From: Priapulus caudatus
Taxonomy: Eukaryota; Priapulida; Priapulimorpha; Priapulimorphida; Priapulidae
Assembly: GCF_000485595.1 (NCBI RefSeq)
Contig: NW_014577074.1
Span: 1,404,190-1,457,716 of the forward strand
Length of the DNA stretch: 53,527 bases
Direction: 5' to 3'
In this document: positions 12,493 to 22,610 of the stretch, piece by piece
Position numbering within the stretch: position 1 is the first letter of the stretch
Layout of the letters: every line of letters starts with the position of its first letter
Notes under the pieces: model-generated
Databases searched by the model: none
Told to the model about the DNA's origin: nothing
What the model saw: the letters and a program-made list of their open reading frames with translations, nothing else
Position numbers and translations under genes: made by a program

Positions 12493-15400
12493 CTGAAGCA
12501 CACACGTGTAGTGGCGTTGTTAGAATCACAGACACGTGTAGTGACGTTGTTAGAATCAAACACACGTGTAGTGACGTGGTTAGAATCACAGACACGTGTA
12601 GCGACGTGGTTAGAATCACAGACACGTGTAGCGACGTGGTTAGAATCACAGACANNNNNNNNNNNNNNNNNNNNNNNNNNNNNNNNNNNNNNNNNNNNNN
12701 NNNNNNNNNNNNNNNNNNNNNNNNNNNNNNNNNNNNNNNNNNNNNNNNNNNNNNNNNNNNNNNNNNNNNNNNNNNNNNNNNNNNNNNNNNNNNNNNNNNN
12801 NNNNNNNNNNNNNNNNNNNNNNNNNNNNNNNNNNNNNNNNNNNNNNNNNNNNNNNNNNNNNNNNNNNNNNNNNNNNNNNNNNNNNNNNNNNNCGTGATTA
12901 GAATCACAGACACGTGTAGCGACGTGGTTAGAATCACAGACACGTGTAGCGACGTGGTTAGAATCAAACACGTATAGCGACGTGGTTAGAATCACAGACA
13001 CACGTGTAGCGGCGTGGTTAGAATCACAGACACGTGTAGCGACGTGGTTAGAATCACAGACACGTGTAGCGACGTGGTTAGAATCACAGACACGTGTAGC
13101 GACGTGGTTAGAATCACAGACACGTGTAGCAACGTGATTAGAATCACAGACACGTGTAGCGACGTGGTTAGAATCACAGACACGTGTAGCAACGTGGTTA
13201 GACACCTCCGCCCGCACACACGAAAACAAGCGCGCGCACGTGCACACACACACACACGTACGCACGCACGCAAGCACGCACGTACGCTCGCATGCAGGTA
13301 TGCATGCACGCACGCACGCACGATAATTTGTAAAGTGACAATGCGATACCGATTTTTCTTATCGCTCGTGAATATGTACTTTTTTATATATAGTTTCAAC
13401 AATATATTTTTGCAGATAAATACTGAGCAAGCACGAATGCAGATAGTATCAAGAGCGTATAAAGAAGGAATTCTTTATACGCTCTTGATAGTATTTAAGG
13501 TTTGGGGAAATAGATTACATGTCGGATATGATTACCCTGCAGTGATAAGTTTATTCTATTATTTATCACTATAATTTAATTTTAGACCTATTTACACTTA
13601 TTAGGTAGACTTCTATATTTATTTTGCAAGCTGGTGACTTGTTTCTATTCAATGTTACGGCCTGGAGAGTGGGTCTTCAGAGCCACCCAACGGTGAGTTA
13701 GCACACTTATTATGATATACAAACTGTGTTATTAATCTTATTTGTTGTAGCAAAATATTGTTTATAATAATAATTATTATTATTATTATTATTATCTACT
13801 CACAATAACCAGTCCACGGCCACGATAAGGCTGACGTCCTGTGTAGGTAGTCCTACGGCGGTCAGTACCAGCAGCATGGTGACCAGTCCAGCGCTAGGAA
13901 TGCTGGCGGCGCCAATAGAAGCTGCAGTAGCCGTCAGACTGTGAAGAAGGTAATTCATGATTATTAATATATCGATTTGGAATATAGATGAATAGAAACA
14001 GAGATAGATACTAATTCCTTAAAATGATTGATGCTACTGTTATTATCTCTATTTAGACAAGATCATATTGAAACTAAGAAAACGCGTGTTTTAATAAGTT
14101 GTTAAATAGATTCAGATAAGCTCGCTGGCTACAAAAATAACTCTGAATAAGAGGCTCTAGAAACTCTGTCTAATCACCTGACAGTGATTATTTCGCCAAT
14201 CGACAGATTGACTCCATTCATCTGTGCAATAAAGATGGCCGCCACGGCTTCGTAGAGAGCGGTACCATCCATGTTCACGGTGGCCCCAATGGGCAGCACG
14301 AAACGTGTCACACGTTTATCCACGTGGTTGTTCTCTTCGAGACAGCGAAATGTGATCGGCAGAGTTGCAGAACTGCAAGCAGATAGGTGGCAGCACCGTG
14401 ACTAGTCGTCCGATAATGCAGCCACGGAGTAATTACCCACCAGTATTCCCGCAATTCATACCCGATATCATTACGGACAGCTCTCTTACCTTGATGCCGT
14501 ACCCAGGGCCGTGATCCAGGCCTGCAGCATGCCCTTGCAGAAGGACAGCGGGTTGTTTCGCGTGATGAGGAAAAACAGCAGCGGAAGCACGATCAGAGCG
14601 TGAATCATCAGACCGGAAATGACCGTGACCATATAAAGTCCCAGCTGCTTGGCAGTCTCCGCCATGCTCTCGATCTCCAAGATCTTTCCGGCAATCAGAA
14701 ACATGATACCGAACGGCGAATACCTGAAGCAGAACAAGAATCATCGTATCGTCGCTGTTTCGATGATGTTCTATAACACCTGACATCACCCTGTGATATA
14801 GTTTAGTACAATAGCTAATGGCCATGAATCAGGCGAATTGTGCACTTCTGTGATAGTTGCCATCTCCTTCCTCGCGTGATCACAAACTGTATCACACCGA
14901 CCACAATCGGCAACCAGCACTGACACGTTAAGCCTGTCGTCATATTGAAATATTGACGCTATCGAAACCATGTATTATCTCTGCTCCAGACTGCTGATAT
15001 GTTAAAGTGAAAATGATCCCCTGTCCTCCGAAGGGGTTTGTCACCGATAGCATCGTAAACATTATCATTTTTACTAACGTCAAGGCTTACTCACCAGTAA
15101 ATATATGACACATGCACATAAATCTCAATAATATAATAAAAATATTAATTGATAACTACAATTTACGTACTATTTACTATTTTGTATCGTTCTTTCTCCA
15201 AACGGAGTGCGCGTGTTTTCTTCAAAATGTCTCCATTGCGTACGTTTATGGAGCTTATATAATATTCTCGATGCGTGATAAAAAAGAGCGATTGCGATCA
15301 CATTGCATGCGGGCACGTACCACATGATGAGGATCACTATGCGCATGACGACGTCGTTGAGGATCGTGAAGAAACGCGCCATCAGCTGCGCCTCCTCCTG

Positions 15401-18400
15401 CATCGAGCTGATGGTGATGCCGAACGCCGTGCAGAATACGATCAACCCTGTACACACGTACACAAGAACATAAGAAGATCAACTCTGTACGCACGTACAC
15501 AAGAACAGAATACGATAAACCCCGTGCACACGTACACATGAACAGAATACGATCATCCCTGTACACACGTACACAAGAACAGAATACGATCAACCCCGTG
15601 CACACGTACACATGAACAGAATACGATCAACCCTGTACACACGTACACAAGAACAGAAGAAGATCATTCCCTGTACACAGTTCCGAGCAGTATCCCGACA
15701 CAGTTAACAACGAAGACGATCAACCCTGCTACATACGATATACCAAGCAACAGAGACGATCAACCCTGTAAACCGCTACACAAAAAGCAGGAAGACGAAT
15801 CACCCTAGTACACACGTACACATCGACAGAATACGACTCAACCCGTGCACACGTACACATTGAACAGAATTACCGGATCAACCCTGTACACACGCGGACA
15901 GCAAAACAGAAGAAGATCCGCTGTATCATACGCTAGTAGGCAAGAACACGAAGACGATCAACCGCTGTACTATACGTCCAGCAAGAACAGGAGACGATCA
16001 ACTCTGTAAACACGTACACAAGACAGAACGACGTATCAAACCCTGTACACACGTATACGAAGAGCAGAAAGACGATCAACCCTTGTATACACTACACAAG
16101 AGCAGAAGACTACACCGCTGTTACACACGTACTCAAGGAGACAGAAGACGATTGCGACCCTGGTAACACGGGTACACAAGAAACGAAGACGATTAAACCC
16201 GTACACACGTATACAAGAGGCGGGAAGACGATCAACCTGTACACACAACGTATACAAGAGCGGAAGACGATCAACCCTTGACAACCACAGGTACTGCACG
16301 ACAGAAGACGATCACCCTGTAAATAGTACACAATGAACAGAAGACGATCACGGCGGGCTGGTACAACACGTGATACCAAGAAACACAGAAAGCATCAACC
16401 TGCGTACACACGTATACAAGAGCGGAAGACGATCACCCTGTAACACGTATACAAGAACAGAAAGACGATCAACCGCTGTAGCACACGTAATACAGAGCGG
16501 AAGACGATTCAACCCGTACAGCACGCCGTAACAGAAGAAGAAGGACGATCAACTCTGTACACATGTACACACAAGAACAGAAGTACGATCAAACCTTGTA
16601 CGACAGGCTACACAATGAAACAGAAGACGACTAAACCTGTACACACGTACACCAGAACATGACGATCAACCGCCTTGTACACACGATACCACACAGAACA
16701 GGAAGGCACCGATATCACCCTGTATCACACGTGACGCACGCAACAGAAGACGATCGAACCTGTAGAAACGTACACAAAACAGAAGAAGATCACCTGTAAC
16801 CACACGTATACAGAGATACAGAAGACGATCAACCCGTTACACACGTATATACAAGAAACAGAAGACGGAATCAAAAGCCCTGTACACCACGTATACAAGA
16901 GCGGAAGACGATCAACCCTGTACACACGTACGCACGAACCACGAAGACGATGCAACCCTGTAAACACGGTATACAAGAACAGAAGACGATCAACCCTGTA
17001 CACACGCTTACAAGAAGAGGACGATACAACCCGTGTACACACGTTATACAAGAGCGGAAAGACGATCAACACCTCGTACACACGTCACACAAGAACAGAA
17101 AGACGATCAACTCTTACACATTACACAACGAACCAGAAGCTACGATCAAACCTTGTACACGCGTACACAAGAACAGAAGACGATCAACCCGCGTACACAC
17201 GCGTACACCAAGAACAGACGATCAACACCTTACACACGTACAACAGAGAACAGAAGACTATGCAACCGCCCTATACACACGTACACAAGAAACAACACAA
17301 CTGTCGTCTACAACGATCGTCTCACATACGAAAACGCCATCTACATCCGTCACACATTACAACATGTTTAAAGCCTGTAATGAGTATATAATATGGTAAA
17401 ATATTCTGTTTAGTGTTTTTATTGAAAAATTCACATAGTTGGGTTCGCATAGGCTGAAAAGGTTTTAGCGTGGAACTGCGGAAATTTTTTCGGCAGAATA
17501 TGTAGGAATGATGTATGCATCGCATACGTACAACGCGCGAGCCGGTCCTGCGGCCGAACACCTATACATACGTACTGTGTATGACCACGTACATACGCTC
17601 ATATAATAATACGTAAAGTGTCGCAGTTTACGGTGCTCTTAAAAGCGCCGAGAGAGGGTTTAACGCGTCGAATAGAGAGCGACGAAATGTTAATATAGTA
17701 CACTATGCATCAATATTTATTACGCAAGTAGTACGCACAGGCGTGTGTGCTTAATTTTTAAGATCATTACGGGGTATTGATTAGCAGCTTGGTTGCGTTA
17801 CTAGACACATTACTGGACACACGAGTGTACGCTTCACTCATTAATACTTTCCTAACGATATTCGCATGTTGAGCCATACATACGTACATACGTTTGTGTA
17901 TGACACGTACATACGTATATAATAATACGTACAGTATCGGCAGGTTACGTGCTCTCTTAAAAGCGGCGAGAGAGTTTAACGCGCTGCGAGATAGAAGAGC
18001 GACGAAATGTTAATGAGTCGCTTACAGCTATTGCGGACAATGATTTCATTACACAAGTATAGCCACAGGGTGTGTTGCTTAATTTTAAGATCATTAAGCG
18101 GGGTTATGTGACTAGCCAGCTTGTTGCGTTACTGACACATTACTTGACGCACGAGTGTACGCTTCACTCATTAATACTTTCCTAACGATATTCGCATGTG
18201 GAGCAAATTGTACGATGTGCATTTGTAAGAATTTAATGTTTTGCACAATTTTGTTGCTTATTGTTTCATTCGTCGACCACACGTAATGAATACTGATGTC
18301 TGTGTTCAACTGAGCTCTGCTACGTTTCATATAACAAAAATTATAATCGGCAGTGACAACGCACGCCGTCATTGTCAACGTACACTCTTGTGCCGGCAAT

Positions 18401-19406
18401 GCACACCGTCATGGTCAGCGTACATTGCCAGAGTTCCTGAGACATGTGCATTAATGTGTGATAATAATACGTGTCGGCTTGCCGCTCATGACGCGAGGGA
18501 TTCACAATACCCGCACCTTGACGTGGCGAAATGTTACAGCTTCAATACATTTTCTGTCTTTTCCGGTCTTTTTAACGTTAACGGGGTGGCGCAGCGAGCA
18601 AGCATCGATTACTTTGTTTCACCTCCGGTGATCAAGAGAGTATGATATGTGCGACGAAATCAAATTCGTTTCTTGTCTTAGGACGAGCAAACATTCTGAC
18701 ACGCCCCTAGCCATAACCGCCAAAATCCGTACTCAAAACCATTATATTGAACGCTTTTCATGCCATTCTAGAGAAAAATAATTCATGAAATAATGCCAGT
18801 TGATAAAATCTTACGATTGATGATAACTTTAACATTGTAGCACAGCAGCATTAGAGGCATTAATATCCATAACACTTAAGCTCGTGTTGTAGGAGGTGCC
18901 ACTACGACTTACCGAGATGTTCGCGCCGCCCTTGAGTCAAATTCTCGCACCAGAATCACTTCCCTCTACAAGCTTTTGTCGCGATAGTTGTTAGGCTTAA
19001 CGAGACCCGCGCTACAGTAGTCGCGTTGGTTCAGGTTTGCTGCAATCACTTGTTTGATGAACTTTGGCTTCACTGTCTTGTTGACATACGTCGTCTGCGT
19101 GCTTTGAAAGCTGCCGTTACCAGAGATTTTCTGGAAGCATGTTCCTGCGCAGACAGAACAAGAATTTCACTTAGTTCGTGAATGAAACGATAATGAAAAT
19201 AATTAATTAAAAAAACGTCGAATAGTTTCCGAAGAACTATTGAGGCATCGAAAGTAATACAACCTATCAAAATTCAGTGTAATAAATAAGTGCTTCTAAA
19301 AATTACTTTCCTCTCGACTGCTATTTAATAGTGTATCACTTAATTGTAATTTTAATATAATAATAATAGTTATAATTAATATCCAATGTCAGAGGTGTAT
19401 ATAATC

Positions 19407-19448
<42 letters not shown>

Positions 19449-20157
19449 CTTTATGCTAGTGAGATGCGTGTGGACTGACTACCTGATGAGGTCGAGGAAT
19501 GCATCGACGGCCGACACCTTCTTGGCCTCGGTACCCTCGCCGATGTTGCGTTTGATGTTGACGTTACCTGGGTGGATACTGCACACCATGATGATGCCGA
19601 TGATGACGGCAATCACCGTCGTCGTCAGGTAGTAGAGCAGCGCTCGCGATCCCATCCTGCCGGACGAGCGAGCGTCCAACTGTGCGAGACCTGCATAGCC
19701 GAATAGACGCGAATGCCTTACATCACCGTGCTCGACGTGCTCGATCAGTAATAGTAAGCGAGTAGTAGGCTGCTACAAAAACTACTAATACTAGCAGCTA
19801 TTAATACGCCGCGGGCTGGTTGGTTTGGAATCAAAACAACGCGACGCACGCTCGTACATACGCACGCACACACATATTCATATGTCGTTTATATGGCATT
19901 TTATAAGCCGTTTATTAATGAACCGTCTCAATAATCAACCATATTATTATTAACGAATACGTTTACACGGTGTGTAATTAAGTCGACTCGATGCGGCGCG
20001 ATGCGGCTCGATTACAACTCGCAGTCGCTTATGCGCATGCGTTAGTTGTTGTTGTTGTTGTTGTTGTTGTTGCTGTCGTCGTCGTTGTTGTTATTATCAT
20101 TAAAGACGACGGGTGGTTATATTTTCTTGTTTAGGCTACTGCGGCTAATTCGAGAAA

Positions 20158-20190
<33 letters not shown>

Positions 20191-22610
20191 ACGCCAGCAA
20201 AAAGTTGAACGAATGCAAATACAACGTTAAACGAATCCAGCGTTTTTATTCCATTCAACGGCAGCAGCGAATGAATTTCGTGATGTTACTATTAGCACGC
20301 GTGAATAGACAGCGAAACGCTCGTCCAGGACAAATATGGATCAACGATCACAATGGAAGGCAATTTTTGGAGCATACAGTTAGCTGATACGTACACTATA
20401 ATAACCCAGTAAGCGGGTGCGCTGTGGAACAAACCGGCTTCAGATAGGAATGGTCGTTTACACGGCAAAATCAACCTGTCATGTATTTTTAAACCGGCTC
20501 GAAACCACTTCATCTAGCTGGCTAGAAATGAACTGGCTTGAGCATTATTGTCCCGTTTACACGGGGAAATAATAAGACGGTTCTTTAATAAGCCGTCTCA
20601 AACCGAGACTTCAAAAACGGAGATTTAGTATATAATCGAATTTGGTGTAGCTAACACGAAACCCCATTTATCCGTCTTTTTTCCGGCTTCACTCCAATTC
20701 GGTCATACTCATATTATAGTGATTAATAACATAAAATTTGTCACATTATACTCTTATTGATCGTTGGACGGAGCAGGAATAGTGGGAAACGCTTCAATGC
20801 ATAATTTTATATATTTTATTTTATTGATGAAAAGAATAAGCGACGGCACAATATATAAGACAAGGCGCATATTCAATTATTATTTATAAATTCTATTTTT
20901 ATAATAAATTCTGAATAGTCCAAGTATTCATGATTGCATTTATTATTAATAAAATGGCAAATTTATCAAAATTATCGTATCTTTTTATCCGTTATTTATT
21001 TTTGTTTAGAAGAGTATATAGGAGGTGATATCCATTAATAAAGTTGTGTTTATTTGCTGCTGTGTTGCTTTTTGTCACACATTTCTGGAAGATATGTCCG
21101 CCTCTAATTTATCGCGCATCGCACCTGAGATAAGAGAGGAAATGATGAGCGGAAGTATCATCATCTTCAGCATGCGCATCAGAATGTCACCAGGAAACGA
21201 CAGCAGCATGATCGCCTCCGCACTTGGCTCTGCGAAGCGCAGCAGCGATCCCAGCAGGACGCCGAGCACAACGCCCCCTATCGTCATCATGAGCAATAGG
21301 TTGTCGCGTTGCCATTTTGCACATGCAGCGCAGCAGCCTTTTACCTGAAAATGGTACAGAGGCGAGTCTTAGCTTACCAACACGATTAGCTTCAATATGT
21401 ATATAATAATGTAGGATATACAGTCATGATCTAATCAAATTGTTGAAAATAAATAATTGGTGACAATAATACTTGCTGCATTATTAAAGCGTTGATTACA
21501 AAGTGTAAAAAATACATGTTTGACGCGCTACTCGGCTAGAGAGCTCAGCTAGCTCTCTAGTACGAGAGATAATTATTTCCGACCAAATCGGAAAGAGGAC
21601 GGGATTTTAAAAGCAGCCAGATCCGCATTCTTGAGCTTAGCTTCTGCTTCTATTTATCAGAATTCTCACATGAAATAATCTCGTCGTGGGAGCGCCATGA
21701 CGACGCACTATGAATGCTATATTCTACAGAATGTGATAATGCCATCGTGTATATTGTCTCTCTGGTATATGCGTGGCAGATGGACTGTGCGTGTACTCGT
21801 GTGATAGCGATGAGCTGACAGCAGGAATTATATGGTGTATTCACGCGCATAAATATCGCTCCCTTATTTAGGGATGATCGCATTAAATGATGTAGTGCGT
21901 GCCGGAAAAGTAGCTATGATTGACTTCCTGTCGGTTCTGTCGGGATACCGACGGTACGTGTTCTGTTCCTGCTATTTTTGTCTCTGATTACGGTATGACA
22001 ACATTGCCCTTTTTGTATGTCAGCGAAACTTAGACCGTTATTATTAGTAATGTAATTTTACGTTTTCTTTCAAACACCAGGTTAAAAAATTGACGTTGTC
22101 ATCTGGTATAGATATCAAATATAGCATAGAAGTCAAAGTTTTTGATTTAATTTGCCCATTGCTTTTCTTGGGTAATACGTTTCAAATTCGAACAGCCAGT
22201 GCGACCTAGACGATCCCCATATCATTTTACGGCAACAGTCTGTTCAGGTTTTACGTGGGGCCGTCGAATATAGCAAACGTGTCACGATGATTGTGACGCG
22301 TCGCAATGCCGCTTTACAACGAAAAAATAATGTACTTTTTTCGTGTTATTTTATGCTCAGGTGCTTTCGAAAACCACAAATAACAATGCTTATGTATGCT
22401 GTTTGATGCACGTAATAGAGCAGCATGAAAAGAGTTCAGCATCGGTGAAAGACACGCATGCAGTCTTCACAGCGCAGCATTGTGCATCGTAGCAGCCGTA
22501 GATAGGCGCACAATGTAAGCTACTCTACCGTACAAGTCATCTAACAGTACCCTGGCGTGAACGGGCGCCGTGTAGCGAATCTCATTGGCTCCAGCCTTAA
22601 ATTCCTCCAT
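12204..22610 (-). CDS. EAAT: Excitatory amino acid transporter (SLC1 family), nine-exon gene
   Basis: Plasma-membrane glutamate/aspartate uptake transporter. Coding exons on the minus strand: 22551-22610 (tentative), 21125-21344, 19483-19690, 18913-19144 (copy B; clean version 10899-11128), 15321-15447, 14490-14723, 14178-14372, 13804-13938, 12204-12492. Using the clean exon 4, the lengths total 1,698 nt, or 565 residues plus stop, and every junction is GT-AG in matching phase. Diagnostic residues seen: HP1 serine cluster (about 359-361), NMDGT in TM7 (393-397), Glu401 at the position linked to K+ countertransport, HP2 (about 425-446), and the TM8 substrate set Asp471, Arg474, Thr475, Asn478. 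Family knowledge ties Arg474 to acidic substrates rather than the neutral ASCT type. Four N-glycosylation sequons lie in the large extracellular loop. Exons 4-9 are tandemly duplicated. The family call is secure; the paralogue is not determined. Confidence 0.93.
12505..13205. repeat. 30-bp minisatellite in EAAT intron 8, copy B
   Basis: Units are exactly 30 bp in clean sequence: plus strand CACGTGTAGCGACGTGGTTA then GAATCACAGA. About 5 units precede the N gap and about 10 follow it. Units nearest exon 9 are variants (GTGGCGTTGTTAG, GTGACGTTGTTAG), normal for array edges. On the coding strand every unit contains TTCTAAC. Confidence 0.96.
12655..12892. other. Assembly gap (238 N) inside the 30-bp minisatellite
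   Basis: Run of N flanked on both sides by in-register 30-bp units, so it is almost certainly more of the same array. Protein-like reading across it is meaningless. Confidence 0.99.
13448..13489. repeat. Palindromic hairpin in EAAT intron 8
   Basis: Arms ATCAAGAGCGTATAAAGAA and TTCTTTATACGCTCTTGAT, perfect over 19 bp, with a 4-bp loop. The copy A version (about 5,587-5,629) has indels. A close relative occurs at 52,662-52,704, so it is a dispersed sequence, not chance. Confidence 0.9.
13768..13796. repeat. ATT microsatellite in EAAT intron 8
   Basis: (ATT)n about 35 bp from the exon 8 donor; also present, diverged, at about 5,925-5,950. Confidence 0.9.
13804..13938 (-). CDS. EAAT: EAAT exon 8, copy B: HP2 and start of TM8
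   Basis: Encodes residues about 425-470. HP2 reads [20 protein letters not shown], the extracellular gate in SLC1 transporters, followed by [21 protein letters not shown] entering TM8. Acceptor TTCACAG|TCTGAC, donor GGTTATT|GTGAGT; 135 nt, phase 2 to phase 2. The intron after it contains the 30-bp minisatellite, a hairpin and the ATT microsatellite. Confidence 0.93.
14178..14372 (-). CDS. EAAT: EAAT exon 7, copy B: HP1 and TM7 with NMDGT
   Basis: Encodes residues about 360-425. It begins [16 protein letters not shown], completing the HP1 serine motif, and contains [25 protein letters not shown] (393-397) contributes to the Na+ and substrate sites in SLC1 structures, and Glu401 (ALYEA) matches the residue needed for K+ coupling in animal EAATs. 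Acceptor TTGCAG|TTCTGC, donor GTCAG|GTGATT; 195 nt, phase 2 to phase 2. Confidence 0.94.
14490..14723 (-). CDS. EAAT: EAAT exon 6, copy B: TM5 end, TM6 and start of HP1
   Basis: Encodes residues about 282-360: [37 protein letters not shown], the hydrophobic [18 protein letters not shown], and [14 protein letters not shown] leading into re-entrant hairpin HP1. Acceptor CTTCAG|GTATTCG, donor TCAAG|GTAAGAG; 234 nt, phase 2 to phase 2. A frame change in a wrong reading through this region disappears when these splice sites are used. Confidence 0.93.
15321..15447 (-). CDS. EAAT: EAAT exon 5, copy B: TM5 region
   Basis: Encodes residues about 240-282: [16 protein letters not shown], then [17 protein letters not shown] and MRIVILIMW. 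The acceptor is GTGTACAG|GGTTGATCG and the donor ATGTG|GTACGT; 127 nt, phase 1 to phase 2. The acceptor and the first 16 exon bases are also the end of the 37-bp tandem array at 15448-17300, so the same acceptor sequence recurs dozens of times upstream in the intron. The exon is clean and in frame. Confidence 0.92.
15448..17300. repeat. 37-bp minisatellite in EAAT intron 4, copy B
   Basis: Tandem 37-bp units, roughly 50 copies, best read at 15,448-15,650 where successive units are exactly 37 bp. On the plus strand each has CACACGTACACAAGAACA followed by GAAGACGATCAACCCTGTA. On the coding strand each contains TACAGGGTTGATCGT, the exon 5 acceptor plus exon start. Beyond about 15,660 the units vary in length through indels, so the count is approximate. 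Confidence 0.95.
17530..18210. repeat. Nested ~330-bp duplication in intron 4, copy B
   Basis: 17,560-17,875 and 17,880-18,210 are two versions of the sequence found once in copy A at about 9,690-10,015, both ending CCTAACGATATTCGCATGT. The first version is much noisier than the second. Confidence 0.85.
18913..19144 (-). CDS. EAAT: EAAT exon 4, copy B (frame broken by small indels)
   Basis: Same exon as the clean copy at 10899-11128, with matching acceptor (GCGCAG|GAACATG) and donor (CTCG|GTAAGT). It is 232 nt instead of 230 and has scattered single-base insertions and deletions: extra CT after AAAATCT, a lost T in the ACTGCF-equivalent stretch, one base lost in AACATACTCG. As written it is frameshifted. 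Because this exon is required between exons 3 and 5, and the neighbouring intron shows the same kind of indels, I infer sequencing or gap-fill error rather than a real lesion. Confidence 0.8.
19408..19446. repeat. AT microsatellite between exons 3 and 4
   Basis: (TA)n 40 bp past the exon 3 donor. Confidence 0.95.
19483..19690 (-). CDS. EAAT: EAAT exon 3: TM3 and start of the extracellular loop
   Basis: Encodes residues about 94-163: [18 protein letters not shown], a hydrophobic TM3 ([16 protein letters not shown]), HPGN, then a charged stretch and AFLDLIR. The acceptor is TATGCAG|GTCTCGC and the donor ATCAG|GTAGTC; 208 nt, phase 1 to phase 2. The exon lies just outside the duplicated block, whose right edge is about 130 bp away at about 19,350, so only one copy exists. 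Sequence is clean with no indels. Confidence 0.93.
19890..20690. mobile_element. Possible DNA-transposon remnant in EAAT intron 2
   Basis: GTTTACACGG occurs three times (about 19,963, 20,457, 20,562), and AATAAGCCGTCTC / AATGAACCGTCTC-like strings recur at both ends of the region. Repeated GTTTACACGGGG-type strings are typical of the ends of some cut-and-paste elements. No transposase is visible. Includes TTG (20,046-20,095) and GA (20,164-20,190) microsatellites. Confidence 0.35.
21125..21344 (-). CDS. EAAT: EAAT exon 2: TM1, first loop and TM2
   Basis: Encodes residues about 21-94. The exon opens with a Cys-rich stretch ([14 protein letters not shown]), followed by TM1 ([17 protein letters not shown]) and TM2 with the very conserved [18 protein letters not shown]. 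The acceptor is CCATTTTCAG|GTAAAA and the donor is CTCAG|GTGCGATG, giving 220 nt in phase 0 to phase 1. The split Gly codon joins exon 3 to read [19 protein letters not shown] across the junction. Read-through past the donor hits a stop, which supports splicing here. Single copy in the window. Confidence 0.93.
22551..22610 (-). CDS. Putative first coding exon of the EAAT gene
   Basis: Exon 2 starts in phase 0 and has no in-frame initiator upstream before a stop, so an upstream coding exon is required. On the minus strand there is a strong acceptor (TTTCTTCTTGCAG) ending near 22627, then an ATG at 22610 in good context (G at -3 and at +4), an open frame of 20 codons, and a possible donor AGG|GTACTG at 22550 that leaves phase 0. 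It would encode a short cytoplasmic N-terminus containing EEFKAG. EAAT N-termini are poorly conserved, so homology does not help. The open frame continues past the donor, so this could instead be an unrelated exon or chance. The following intron would be about 1.2 kb. Confidence 0.4.

Larger units (their letters stand above)
11336..19350. repeat. Tandem duplicate, copy B (about 8 kb)
   Basis: Second copy of the block; its right end runs on into single-copy sequence with exon 3. About 11,336-15,660 is clean, 15,660-17,880 has dense indels and 17,880-19,330 has sparse ones. On the coding strand this copy directly follows exons 2-3 and supplies the rest of the gene. Confidence 0.9.

Noticed and set aside
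12204-13313. Apparent 369-residue minus-strand protein with repeated [10 protein letters not shown] units
   Set aside because: It is EAAT exon 9 read back into the intron through the 30-bp minisatellite and the N gap. A 30-bp unit is a multiple of 3, so it stays open by chance. The acceptor at 12,493 ends the real exon.
12992-13574. Open frames on both strands across the 30-bp array (VRITDTCSD and [10 protein letters not shown] repeats)
   Set aside because: Translations of the same minisatellite; no start, domain or splice support.
12505-17300. CRISPR-like arrays from the 30- and 37-bp repeats
   Set aside because: Units are head to tail without unique spacers, and the context is an animal gene.
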